Positions 15,961-22,551 of a DNA stretch of 22,551 bases are shown piece by piece. Both the position numbers and the translations under genes were made by a program. The stretch comes from DASVEG01 sp036380695 (GTDB lineage: Bacteria; Actinomycetota; Acidimicrobiia; Acidimicrobiales; CADCTF01), in assembly GCA_036380695.1 (NCBI GenBank), contig DASVEG010000029.1, positions 1 to 22,551 on the forward strand, given 5' to 3'. Each line of letters starts with the position of its first letter. Position 1 is the stretch's first letter. The notes below the pieces were generated by a model, which saw only the letters and a program-made list of their open reading frames with translations, ran no database searches and was not told where the DNA came from.

Positions 15961-16587
15961 TCACGCGGCACGTTCCGAGCACACGGCTACGAAGTTTCGG
16001 AGCAGGCGCAAGCCGACGATGCCCGACTTCTCGGGGTGGAACTGCATGGCCCACAGCGCGTCGCGTCCAACCGACGCGACCACCGAACCGCCGTAGTCGC
16101 ACGTGGCCGTCACGTCGTCGGTCTCCTCGGCTGCGTACGAGTGCACGAAGTAGACCCACGGCTCGCCGTCGGGCGCGATCTGCGCGAGCAACGGGTCGTC
16201 CTCGCCGAGCGCGGTCGGCTGCAACCGGTTCCATTGCATCTGCGGCCGCTTGACCGTGGCGGGGAGCAGCCGCACCCGCCCGGCTAGCACGCCGAGGCCC
16301 TTCTCGTCCTCGTCCTCGTCGGACCCCTCGAAGAGAAGCTGCATGCCGACGCACACGCCGAGGAACGGCGTGCCGCGGTCGACGGCGTCGAGCGCGACGC
16401 GGTCGAGGCCGCTCGACCGCAGCGCTCGCATGCAGGCGCCGAACGCGCCGACGCCGGGGAGCACGACGCCAGAGGCACCGTCGGCTTCCTCGGCGGTGGT
16501 GACGAGCCGCGCGTCGCCGCCGACGTGCTGCAGCGCCTTCTCGGCCGAGCGCAGGTTGCCGATGCCGTAGTCGAGGACGGCGATCAC
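15961..16587 (-). CDS. hisH: Imidazole glycerol phosphate synthase, glutaminase subunit
   Basis: A 208-residue class I glutamine amidotransferase that supplies ammonia to HisF. VIAVLDYGIGNLRSAEKAL starts the fold; FLGVCVGMQLLFEGS contains nucleophile C79, and MQFHPEKSG contains H184 and E186, completing the triad. VVLPGVGAFGACM forms the oxyanion side and YFVHSYAAE is family-typical. A short acidic stretch (EDEDEKGLG) after the nucleophile elbow is normal. GTG at 16587 overlaps the hisB stop as GTGA. Confidence 0.95.
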   Translation of the reverse strand: MIAVLDYGIGNLRSAEKALQHVGGDARLVTTAEEADGASGVVLPGVGAFGACMRALRSSGLDRVALDAVDRGTPFLGVCVGMQLLFEGSDEDEDEKGLGVLAGRVRLLPATVKRPQMQWNRLQPTALGEDDPLLAQIAPDGEPWVYFVHSYAAEETDDVTATCDYGGSVVASVGRDALWAMQFHPEKSGIVGLRLLRNFVAVCSERAA

Positions 16588-17183
16588 AGCGAGCCCTTGG
16601 TGGAGGGAACGCCGCCGCCCTCGATGCGCACCGCGTCGCGCAGGCAACGCGCGACGCCCTTGAACACCGCCTCGACGACGTGGTGCGTGTTGTCGCCCGC
16701 GAGCTTGCCGACGTGCAGCGTGATCCCGGCCGACGTCGCGAACGACTGCCAGAAGTGCCCGGCCATCTCCGGGTTGAACGGCGGGTCGCCCAAAGGCAGG
16801 ACCTCCCCGAACGGCACGCCCCACATCACGAACGGCCGGCCGCTCAGGTCGAGGGCGACCTGAACGAGCGCCTCGTCGAGCGGGAAGAGTCCGCTGGCGA
16901 AGCGCCGCACGCCTGCCTTGTCGCCAAGCGCTTCCGCGAACGCCTCGCCGACGACGATGGCGGTGTCCTCGACGGTGTGGTGGCCGTCGACGTGGAGGTC
17001 GCCATCGGCCTGCACGGTGAGGTCGAAGCCGCCGTGCCGACCGAGCTGATCGAGCATGTGGTCGAAGAACGGCAGGCCCGTCGACACGGTCGCTGTGCCC
17101 GTGCCGTCGACGTCGATGGTGACGCGCACGGACGTCTCCTTCGTCGTACGGGTGCGATCCGCCCGCCGCGCCGATTGCGTCAC
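16584..17183 (-). CDS. hisB: Imidazoleglycerol-phosphate dehydratase
   Basis: A 199-residue manganese enzyme that dehydrates imidazole glycerol phosphate. It shows GTGTATVSTGLPFFDHMLDQ, DGHHTVEDTAI (residues 67-76) and NTHHVVEAVFK (165-175), the two His-rich metal motifs that are related by internal duplication. It is the monofunctional form, with no histidinol-phosphatase domain. GTG at 17183 overlaps the hisC stop as GTGA and yields the usual TQSARRADRTRTTKET start found in actinobacterial HisB. hisH follows with a four-base overlap. Confidence 0.95.
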   Translation of the reverse strand: MTQSARRADRTRTTKETSVRVTIDVDGTGTATVSTGLPFFDHMLDQLGRHGGFDLTVQADGDLHVDGHHTVEDTAIVVGEAFAEALGDKAGVRRFASGLFPLDEALVQVALDLSGRPFVMWGVPFGEVLPLGDPPFNPEMAGHFWQSFATSAGITLHVGKLAGDNTHHVVEAVFKGVARCLRDAVRIEGGGVPSTKGSL

Positions 17184-18244
17184 GCCAGTACCTCCCGCAG
17201 TGCGGCGAGGAACCGGTCGTCCTCGTCCGGAGTTCCGACCGTCACCCGAAGGCAGTCGCGCAACCGCGGCCAGCTCGAGCAGTTGCGCACGAGCACCGAC
17301 CGGTCGACCAGCCCTTGCCACACGTCGTCGCCTGTCTTGTCGACAGGGCGGAACAGCACGAAGTTGGCGTCGGACGGCCACGTCTCGACGGGCAGCTCGT
17401 GCAGCGCCGCTTGCACGCGATCGCGCTCGGCCACGAGCGCGCCGACTCGCGCCTCCATGTCCGCGACGTGGCGCAGCGCGAGCAACCCCGCCGCCTGCTT
17501 CACGGTGTCGAGGTGGTACGGCAGCACCCGCTTGGCGAGCTCGTCGATCACCGCAGCGGGGCCGACGACGTAGCCGAGCCGGAAGCCGGCCATCGACCAC
17601 GTCTTCGAATACGTGCGGGTGACGACGAGCGGCACGTTTTCGCCGACGAGCTCGAGCGCGGACCACGAGGAGAACTGCCCGTACGCCTCGTCGACCACGA
17701 CGAGGCCGGGAGCGAGCTCGAGCGCCTCTTCGATGACCGCGCGCGGCTCGGCGCGACCCGTCGGGTTGTTCGGCGAGCAGAGGAACGTCAACTCGGGCTT
17801 CGACTCGCCGATGACGCGCTTCACTTCGGTGAGGTCGAGCGTGAAGTCGGCGGCGCGCTCGCCGACCGCGACCGCGGTGAACGTCTGGTGCGCGATCTGC
17901 GAGTGCATCGCGTACGTCGGCTCGAACACCGCCGCGGCGCGACCGGGCCCGCCGTAGGTGAGCAACAGCGTCTGCAGCACCTCGTTCGAGCCGTTGGCCG
18001 CGAACACCTGCGGCACGTCGACGCCGTGCGACTGCGCGAGCGCTTCGCGCAGCGCCAGCGCGCCGCGGTCGGGGTATCGGTGGAACTCGATGCGCTCGAG
18101 CTCGCCGACGAGCTCGCCGACCCACTCGTCCGGCGGCGCGTACGGCGACTCGTTGGTGTTGAGCCGGACCGCCACGTCGACCTGCGGGGAGTGATAACCC
18201 TCGAGCTCGCCGAGGTTGTCGGCCGGCTCGGGGAACCGCGCCAT
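17180..18244 (-). CDS. hisC: Histidinol-phosphate aminotransferase
   Basis: A 354-residue PLP enzyme (fold type I) that transaminates imidazole acetol phosphate. RLNTNESPYAPP near residue 28 is the substrate-side N-terminus; ANGSNEVLQ binds the PLP phosphate; CSPNNPTG carries N160, VVVDEAYG carries D185 and Y188, and TRTYSKTWSMAGFRLGY holds the PLP lysine K214 and R222. Length is typical. ATG at 18244 shares one base with the hisD stop (TGATG), indicating coupling; hisB follows with a four-base overlap. Confidence 0.95.
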   Translation of the reverse strand: MARFPEPADNLGELEGYHSPQVDVAVRLNTNESPYAPPDEWVGELVGELERIEFHRYPDRGALALREALAQSHGVDVPQVFAANGSNEVLQTLLLTYGGPGRAAAVFEPTYAMHSQIAHQTFTAVAVGERAADFTLDLTEVKRVIGESKPELTFLCSPNNPTGRAEPRAVIEEALELAPGLVVVDEAYGQFSSWSALELVGENVPLVVTRTYSKTWSMAGFRLGYVVGPAAVIDELAKRVLPYHLDTVKQAAGLLALRHVADMEARVGALVAERDRVQAALHELPVETWPSDANFVLFRPVDKTGDDVWQGLVDRSVLVRNCSSWPRLRDCLRVTVGTPDEDDRFLAALREVLA

Positions 18245-19530
18245 CAGCGCGGTGCCCGGAGGCGGACGGACTCCGCGTGCGCGGCGAGACCCTCGGCTTC
18301 GGCCAGCGCGACCACGTGGGGCGTGAGCTTCGCGAGGGCCGGCTCGTCGACGGAGACGACGTGGATGTGCTTGACGAAGTCGTCGACACGCAGTGCGCCG
18401 GCGAAGCGGGCGGACCCGTAGGTGGGCAACACGTGGCTCGGCCCGGCGACGTAGTCGCCGACGCTCGCGGGCGCGAACGCTCCCGTGAACACCGCGCCCG
18501 CGTGCCGCACCAGCGGGAGCAACGACTCCGGGTCGGCCGTCATCAGCTGGAGGTGCTCTGGCGCGATCGCGTTGGCAACGTCGATCGCCTGCTCCGGCCC
18601 GTCGACCAGGGCGACGTACGAGTTCGCTTCGAGGTTGGCGGTGATGACGTCCTTGCGGGGGTTGGCATCGACGAGCCCACCGATGACCGCGAGCACCCGG
18701 TCGGCCACCTCGTCGCTCCAGGTGATGAGCCATGCCAGCCCGTCGGGGCCGTGCTCGATCTGCACGATGAGATCGATGGCCGCGTAGTCGGGCGGCGTCG
18801 TCTCGTCGGCGACCACCACGACCTCGGACGGTCCGGCGAACGCGCCGGGGATCCCGACCACGCCCGCGACCTCGCGCTTGGCGGTCGCCACGTTCACGCC
18901 ACCAGGGCCGACGATCACGTCGACCGGGCGGATCGACTCCGTCCCGTAGGCCATCGCGCCGATCGACCACGGGCCACCGACGCGGTACACCTCGTCGACG
19001 CCGGCGAGAGCGGCCGCGGCGAGGATGCCCTCGGCGACGGTGCCCGTCGCGGGGTCGGGCGCGGAGCAGACCACGACCTCGCCGACGCCAGCGACACGTG
19101 CCGGGATCACGGTCATGAGGACCGTGCTGATCAACGGTGCCGCGGCGCGGGGCACGTACACGCCGACGCGATCGACGGGGCGTCGCAGCTCGCGGACGAC
19201 GAGGCCGTCTCGCTCGTAGCGCGCCTCGTCGTGCAGCTGCTCGCGGTGGTAGGCGAGCACGTTCGCCTTCGCGACCTCGAGCGCCTCGCGCAGCAGGGGC
19301 GGGATGCCCGCCAGCGCGGCGTCGATCTCCGCCTGGGGAACGCGGAGCTGGTCGACCGTCGCACCGTCGTACCTCTCGGTCAGCTCGCGCAGGGCGGCGT
19401 CGCCACGCACGCCGACGTCGGCCAGCAAGGCCTGCACGTGCGCGACCGGCGGGGCGGTCGCCGCGTGCGGCCGCGGCAGCAGGTCGCGAAGGTCGCCGGT
19501 CTTGCCGCGGAGGTCGAGTCGAGTGAGCAT
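18244..19530 (-). CDS. hisD: Histidinol dehydrogenase
   Basis: A 428-residue zinc enzyme that oxidises histidinol to histidine in two NAD-dependent steps. Recognisable blocks include RDGLVVRELRRPVDRVGVYVPRAAAPL, GIPGAFAGPSEVVVVAD, IVQIEHGPDGLAWLITWSD, IAPEHLQL and GDYVAGPSHVLPTYGSARF with the zinc/catalytic histidines. Length is normal. It is the first gene of the his block, starting ATG 19530, ten bases after the -10-like TAGGCT and without a clear Shine-Dalgarno sequence, so the message may be nearly leaderless. The gap to the divergent 64-residue gene is only 35 bases. Confidence 0.96.
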   Translation of the reverse strand: MLTRLDLRGKTGDLRDLLPRPHAATAPPVAHVQALLADVGVRGDAALRELTERYDGATVDQLRVPQAEIDAALAGIPPLLREALEVAKANVLAYHREQLHDEARYERDGLVVRELRRPVDRVGVYVPRAAAPLISTVLMTVIPARVAGVGEVVVCSAPDPATGTVAEGILAAAALAGVDEVYRVGGPWSIGAMAYGTESIRPVDVIVGPGGVNVATAKREVAGVVGIPGAFAGPSEVVVVADETTPPDYAAIDLIVQIEHGPDGLAWLITWSDEVADRVLAVIGGLVDANPRKDVITANLEANSYVALVDGPEQAIDVANAIAPEHLQLMTADPESLLPLVRHAGAVFTGAFAPASVGDYVAGPSHVLPTYGSARFAGALRVDDFVKHIHVVSVDEPALAKLTPHVVALAEAEGLAAHAESVRLRAPR

Positions 19531-19540
19531 GACGCCGCGC

Positions 19541-19546
19541 AGCCTA
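19541..19546 (-). promoter_or_regulatory. Possible -10 box for the his operon
   Basis: TAGGCT on the minus strand ends ten bases before the hisD ATG. No long leader or leader peptide is possible in the 35-base gap, so regulation by attenuation is unlikely here. Confidence 0.4.
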
Positions 19547-19565
19547 TTTGGGGAAGGATCGGCCC

Positions 19566-19760
19566 ATGGCCGCCGACGACCCCCGCGCCGAGCTCTCGTC
19601 CCTGTCGACCATGCTCGACCACGTGACCGCGAGGTTGTCTGCCATCGCCGAGGCCACCGCGGACGACGAGGGGCCCATCGCGCCCGAGCTGTTCGAGATC
19701 GAGCGCGACTTGATCACCGCGTCGCGCCGGCTGACGAAGCTGCTCGGCGACCTCTCGTAG
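19566..19760 (+). CDS. Small helical protein, function unknown
   Basis: A 64-residue soluble protein reading AADDPRAELSSLSTMLDHV at the start and IAPELFEIERDLITASRRL near the end. It is predicted to be two or three amphipathic helices, acidic in the middle (TADDEGPIA), without cysteines or membrane segments. ATG at 19566 is preceded by AAGGA at good spacing; a TTG at 19548 is in frame but less likely. It is transcribed divergently from hisD with a 35-base gap and is followed by a strong hairpin at 19784-19807. I do not recognise a named family; codon use and the clear ribosome site support a real gene. Confidence 0.7.
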   Translation: MAADDPRAELSSLSTMLDHVTARLSAIAEATADDEGPIAPELFEIERDLITASRRLTKLLGDLS

Positions 19761-19780
19761 ACGCGACTCGGCGTAACGCG

Positions 19781-19908
19781 CTAGACGGCGCCCCGAAGGG
19801 CGCCGTCGAGCGGGCGGGCCGGGCGGCGGATCCCGTGCAACCGCCCTACGTGGAAGGAGGTGGCGGGAACCTTGCCCTCCTCGTAGTGCTTCCAACGGTA
19901 CCGAAACG
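19781..19908 (-). ncRNA. Speculative small RNA in the gap before nth
   Basis: In the 276-base gap between the 64-residue gene and nth (19761-20036), GTGACT (19938-19943) and TATAGG (19915-19920) on the minus strand are 17 bases apart, a good promoter match. A transcript starting near 19908 would end in the strong hairpin at 19784-19807, giving about 125 bases. It would contain ACCTCCTTCC, resembling the anti-Shine-Dalgarno sequence, able to pair with GGAAG and GGAGG upstream in itself. The rest of the gap (19944-20036) is less GC-rich than its neighbours and shows no gene. Confidence 0.25.
19784..19807. terminator. Strong hairpin, 10-bp perfect stem, CGAA/UUCG loop
   Basis: GACGGCGCCC (19784-19793) pairs perfectly with 19798-19807 around a CGAA tetraloop; read leftward the loop is the very stable C(UUCG)G type. 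It lies 23 bases after the stop of the 64-residue gene and could end that transcript, or one arriving from the right. There is no T-tract on either side, so intrinsic termination is not certain. Confidence 0.5.
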
Positions 19909-20036
19909 GCTGCTCCTATATGCCGTCGGGTGGCACAAGTCACCGAAGCGAAACGGGGTCCTGCGCACCTGGGCGATTTGTACCGGAACGTGCGCGCTTC
20001 AACGGCGGTACTCGCGGTTGGTGTTACGCAGAATGG

Positions 20037-20714
20037 TCAGACGGCGAACGCGGATGGGCAGATGTCGGCGAGCACGCATTCGCCGCAGCGCGGCCTGCGG
20101 GCGATACACACCCTTCGGCCGTGCAGGATGAGCCGCAGTGAGAGCAGCCCCCGCTCGCCAGGCGGCACCATCGGGTCGAGCGCTGCCTCCACCTTGACGG
20201 GGTCGGTCTCGTCGGTGAGCCCGAGCCGCTTCGACAGGCGAAGCACGTGGGTGTCGACGGGCAGCCCTGGTTCGTCGAGCGCCACGCTGCGGATGACGTT
20301 CGCGGTCTTTCGGCCGACGCCGGGCAACGTCACCAGGTCCTCGATCGGGTGCGGCACCTCGCCACCGAAGCCGTCCCGCACCGCGGCCGCCATCCCGATG
20401 AGGCTCTTCGTCTTCTGCCGGAAGAACCCCGTCGAGTGGATCACCTGCTCGACCACGGCCGGCTCCGCCGCCGCGAGCGAGTCGGGCGTGGGCCAGCGCC
20501 GAAAGACCTCTGGCGTGACCTTGTTGACGTTCTGGTCGGTCGACTGCGCGGAGAGGATCGTCGCGACGAGCAACTGGAACGCGTCGTCGTGGTCGAGCTC
20601 GCACAACTCCTTGGCCGTGCCCGGGTACTCCTCGGCGAGGCGGGCGGCCACCTCGCGCGCTCGACCCTTCGGCGTCCGCGGCCGCGAACGGCGGCGGGGC
20701 GTCGGCATGACCAT
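20037..20714 (-). CDS. nth: Endonuclease III (DNA glycosylase/AP lyase)
   Basis: A 225-residue base-excision repair enzyme that removes oxidised pyrimidines and cuts at abasic sites. It shows LLVATILSAQSTDQNVNKV, the helix-hairpin-helix LPGVGRKTANVI with catalytic K136, LPVDTHVLRLSKRLGL with D154, and a [4Fe-4S] cluster motif C203-x6-C210-x2-C213-x5-C219. The N-terminus is basic (PTPRRRSRPRTPKG). ATG at 20714 lies ten bases after TAACCT (20725-20730) and would give a nearly leaderless message; ATG 20708 is the alternative. It is divergent from mshD and their -10 boxes overlap. Confidence 0.95.
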   Translation of the reverse strand: MVMPTPRRRSRPRTPKGRAREVAARLAEEYPGTAKELCELDHDDAFQLLVATILSAQSTDQNVNKVTPEVFRRWPTPDSLAAAEPAVVEQVIHSTGFFRQKTKSLIGMAAAVRDGFGGEVPHPIEDLVTLPGVGRKTANVIRSVALDEPGLPVDTHVLRLSKRLGLTDETDPVKVEAALDPMVPPGERGLLSLRLILHGRRVCIARRPRCGECVLADICPSAFAV

Positions 20715-20724
20715 CGGGCGGGGG

Positions 20725-20734
20725 AGGTTAGTGT
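20725..20734. promoter_or_regulatory. Overlapping divergent -10 boxes for nth and mshD
   Basis: On the minus strand TAACCT (20725-20730) faces nth; on the plus strand TAGTGT (20729-20734) lies eight bases before the mshD GTG at 20743. The two hexamers share two bases, so polymerase cannot occupy both at once. Confidence 0.4.
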
Positions 20735-20742
20735 CCCCGACC

Positions 20743-21666
20743 GTGCGCAAACCCCTGCGCCGTCTCGAGGTCAAACGGCAGATGCATGCCGACGACATCG
20801 CCGCTGTCTCCGAGCTCCTCGACCTCGCGACGGCGGAGGACGGCCATCGCCCCCTCGGTGAGCACCAGTGGCTCGACCTCGTGCAGGGAGGCCGTGCCGG
20901 CTTCGCCGGCCTCGTCGCGTGGGGCGACGACCACGACCATCCCGTCGGGTACGCGCAAGTGTCGCGAGGGCCGGAGAGCTGGGCCGTCGAGCTCGTCGTG
21001 GACCCGCACCACCGCGAGCACGACGGGCGCGGCATCGGCCAGGAGCTGCTCACCGAGGCGCTGAGGATCGTTGCCGCGGAAGGCGGCGGCCACGTCCACC
21101 TGTGGGTGCCGAAGCCGTGCCAGTGGCAAGAGGACGTCGCCACCGCGGTCGGGCTGCAGCGCGGCCGCGACCTGTTGCAGATGCGACGGGCGCTCCCCGC
21201 CGACGAGTCGTGGGAGGTCGCCACCCGGCCGTTCGTCGTCGGGCGCGACGAAGACGCGTGGCTCGAGGTCAACAACCGCGCGTTCGCATGGCACCCGGAG
21301 CAGGGCGGGTGGGACCTCGCGACGCTGAAGGGCCGCGAAGCGGAGGCGTGGTTCGACCCCGATGGTTTCCTGCTGCACGAGGTCGACGGGCGCCTCGCGG
21401 GGTTCTGCTGGACGAAGGTGCACGCCGACCACGACCCTCCGCTCGGGGAGATCTACGTGATCGCCGTCGACCCCGACTTCCACGGCAGGGGCCTCGGCAG
21501 GGCCCTCGTACTCGCGGGCCTCGACCACCTCGCCGGTAAGGGTCTCGCCATCGGCATGCTCTACGTCGACGCGAGCAACTCGCCGGCGGTCGCGTTGTAC
21601 GAATCGCTCGGGTTCGCCGTCGACCACGTCGACCGCGCGTACACGGGCGACATCGAACCGCGCTGA
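20743..21666 (+). CDS. mshD: Mycothiol synthase (tandem GNAT acetyltransferase)
   Basis: A 307-residue enzyme that acetylates Cys-GlcN-Ins with acetyl-CoA in the last step of mycothiol synthesis, the main thiol of actinobacteria. It has two GNAT domains: the first with ELVVDPHHREHDGRGIGQELL and the second with YVIAVDPDFHGRGLGRALV, the latter matching the R/QxxGxG/A acetyl-CoA loop. Between them, WLEVNNRAFAWHPEQGGWD is the MshD signature for substrate binding. ASNSPAVALYESLGF closes the second domain. GTG at 20743 begins just upstream of RRLEVKRQM and has no Shine-Dalgarno sequence, consistent with a leaderless message. Its stop is directly adjacent to the stop of the convergent transporter gene. 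This gene supports an actinobacterial source. Confidence 0.93.
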   Translation: MRKPLRRLEVKRQMHADDIAAVSELLDLATAEDGHRPLGEHQWLDLVQGGRAGFAGLVAWGDDHDHPVGYAQVSRGPESWAVELVVDPHHREHDGRGIGQELLTEALRIVAAEGGGHVHLWVPKPCQWQEDVATAVGLQRGRDLLQMRRALPADESWEVATRPFVVGRDEDAWLEVNNRAFAWHPEQGGWDLATLKGREAEAWFDPDGFLLHEVDGRLAGFCWTKVHADHDPPLGEIYVIAVDPDFHGRGLGRALVLAGLDHLAGKGLAIGMLYVDASNSPAVALYESLGFAVDHVDRAYTGDIEPR

Positions 21667-22398
21667 TCAGCCGGTCGCGGTGACGCCGACCACGTTGCCG
21701 ATCCCGTACGGCACGCCTGCCGCGAGGATCGCGATCGCGACCTGACGGCTCGCCGCCTTCCACGGCGCGCGGCCCGTCGCGCGACCGAGGACGGTACCGA
21801 TCACCGCGGCAGCCAGGACGCCGAGCGCGACCGACAAGACGGCCGCCGTGCCGCCGCGGGTCGCGAACCACGGCACGAGCGGCACGATCGCGCCGACGCA
21901 GAAGCTGACGAACGACCACCCTGCGGCCCCGACCGGCGACCCGAGTTCGTTCGGGTCGATGCCGAGCTCTTCTCGAGCGTGCGTCTCGAGCGCGAGCTCG
22001 GGATCGCTCATCATCTCCTCCGCCATCTGCTCGGCCATCTGTGGCTCGACGCCCCTGCTCCGGTAGATCGACGCGAGCTCGCGCTGCTCCTTGTCCGGCC
22101 GGTGCTTGATCTCGTGGCGCTCGATGGCGAGCTCGGCTTCGAGCAGTTCCTGCTGCGCCTTCATGGAGACGTACTCGCCCGCGGCCATGGAGAACGCGCC
22201 GCCGACGAGCCCGACGAGCCCCGCCAGCCGGACGACCGACGGCGACGGGCCTGCCCCGGCCACGCCGAGCACGAGCGCGACGTTCGACACCAGCCCGTCG
22301 CTGATCCCGAACACCGCAGCGCGCGCCTTGCCGCCTTGGATGTCGCGGTGGTGATGCTCCGGCTCGAACGCCGGGGGACTCCCTGTCGGCTTGCTCAT
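21667..22398 (-). CDS. VIT1/CCC1-family iron/manganese transporter
   Basis: A 243-residue inner-membrane protein of the vacuolar-iron-transporter family, which moves Fe2+ or Mn2+. After a His-rich N-terminus (EPEHHHRDIQGG) come KARAAVFGISDGLVSNVALVLGV and GLVGGAFSMAAGEYVSMKAQ, the conserved first two membrane helices. A long Glu/Gln/Met-rich cytoplasmic segment (residues about 82-150, with IERHEIKHRPDKEQRELA and AEQMAEEMM) corresponds to the metal-binding domain, and three further hydrophobic helices follow. Length is typical. ATG at 22398 lies nine bases after TAGGGT (22408-22413) and lacks a ribosome site. It is divergent from rlmN and convergent with mshD, whose stop abuts it. Confidence 0.92.
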   Translation of the reverse strand: MSKPTGSPPAFEPEHHHRDIQGGKARAAVFGISDGLVSNVALVLGVAGAGPSPSVVRLAGLVGLVGGAFSMAAGEYVSMKAQQELLEAELAIERHEIKHRPDKEQRELASIYRSRGVEPQMAEQMAEEMMSDPELALETHAREELGIDPNELGSPVGAAGWSFVSFCVGAIVPLVPWFATRGGTAAVLSVALGVLAAAVIGTVLGRATGRAPWKAASRQVAIAILAAGVPYGIGNVVGVTATG

Positions 22399-22407
22399 GC
22401 CGGTTCG

Positions 22408-22427
22408 ACCCTACCCGCCCCTACCCT
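22408..22427. promoter_or_regulatory. Divergent -10 boxes for the VIT1-like gene and rlmN
   Basis: TAGGGT on the minus strand (22408-22413) precedes the transporter ATG by nine bases; TACCCT on the plus strand (22422-22427) precedes the rlmN GTG by seven bases. Both fit TANNNT and imply leaderless or nearly leaderless messages. Confidence 0.4.
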
Positions 22428-22434
22428 TGTCGCC

Positions 22435-22551
22435 GTGGTGACGCGGTCGCGCTACGACCTCTCCTTCGACGACGTCTCCGACCTGTTCGCACGGCTCGGC
22501 GAGCCGGCTTACCGGGCGCGCCAGGCGTGGGACGCGATGTACGGGCGCGGC
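22435..22551 (+). CDS. rlmN: 23S rRNA/tRNA adenine-C2 methyltransferase RlmN, 5' part only
   Basis: The first 39 codons of a gene that leaves the window at the right edge. RYDLSFDDVSDLFARLGEP followed by AYRARQAWDAMYGRG is the N-terminal helical accessory domain of RlmN, a radical-SAM enzyme that methylates C2 of A2503 in 23S rRNA and A37 in some tRNAs. The radical-SAM cluster motif would lie beyond the edge. GTG at 22435 (or the adjacent GTG at 22438) starts seven bases after a TACCCT box and has no Shine-Dalgarno sequence. The paralogue Cfr is less likely in this setting. Confidence 0.75.
   Translation, partial: MVTRSRYDLSFDDVSDLFARLGEPAYRARQAWDAMYGRG

Noticed and set aside
19781..19915. 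Open frame on the minus strand encoding RYRWKHYEEGKVPATSFHV
   Set aside because: The residues look protein-like, but the frame is bounded by TAG at 19916-19918, has no ATG or GTG start, and matches no family known to me; at most a remnant.
21664..21669. TGATCA at the mshD/VIT1-like junction as a regulatory palindrome
   Set aside because: It is simply two abutting convergent stop codons (TGA and TCA).

Overview
The window is a GC-rich, densely packed bacterial chromosome segment from an actinobacterium. The best single marker is mycothiol synthase (mshD), an enzyme of actinobacterial thiol metabolism. The secreted protein with 42-residue 'GYWLVASDGGIFAFG' repeats and the many starts placed 5-10 bases after a TANNNT box suggest a class Acidimicrobiia-like lineage. 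That placement is an inference from style, not from a phylogenetic marker.

Layout from left to right. Positions 1-341 hold the 5' part of an AlkA-type DNA glycosylase (minus), whose start codon overlaps that of a divergent CoA-binding protein (340-795). Next is a structured leader with a short upstream reading frame, then a methionyl-tRNA synthetase-like gene with a degenerate KMSKS motif and an EamA-family exporter (972-3454, plus). From 3438 to 19530 everything reads on the minus strand. In transcription order this is the histidine operon hisD-hisC-hisB-hisH-hisA-hisF (19530 to 14476), a repeat-bearing gap, a secreted CAP-domain protein with a receiver-PAS-histidine kinase, a promoter/operator with a putative FAH-like gene, then groES-like-hisI-trpE-ygfZ-lipoprotein, and finally trpC-trpF-GH43-like-CxxC protein. 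The right end has a 64-residue protein divergent from hisD, a lower-GC gap with hairpins, nth and mshD diverging from overlapping -10 boxes, a VIT1/CCC1 metal transporter, and the first 39 codons of rlmN.

The his genes are joined by 1-13 base overlaps or very short gaps, so translational coupling is likely. hisI is separated from hisF and sits with trpE; hisG, hisE, trpD, trpG, trpB and trpA are not in the window. A dedicated trpF is present beside a hisA, which is noteworthy because many actinobacteria use one bifunctional enzyme (PriA) for both steps.

The most interesting candidate system is at 793-2600: a leaderless leader peptide ending its hydrophobic run in Leu-Val-Ile-Met, four GC-rich segments that can form mutually exclusive hairpins, and a downstream MetRS-like protein lacking both KMSKS lysines. 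Other items worth a look are an 18-bp-arm palindrome inside a lipoprotein signal-peptide coding region, a second long inverted repeat flanked by a 17-bp direct repeat, a 12-bp palindromic operator in a promoter spacer, and a possible small RNA near 19781-19908. No CRISPR array, transposase, tRNA or rRNA gene was seen.
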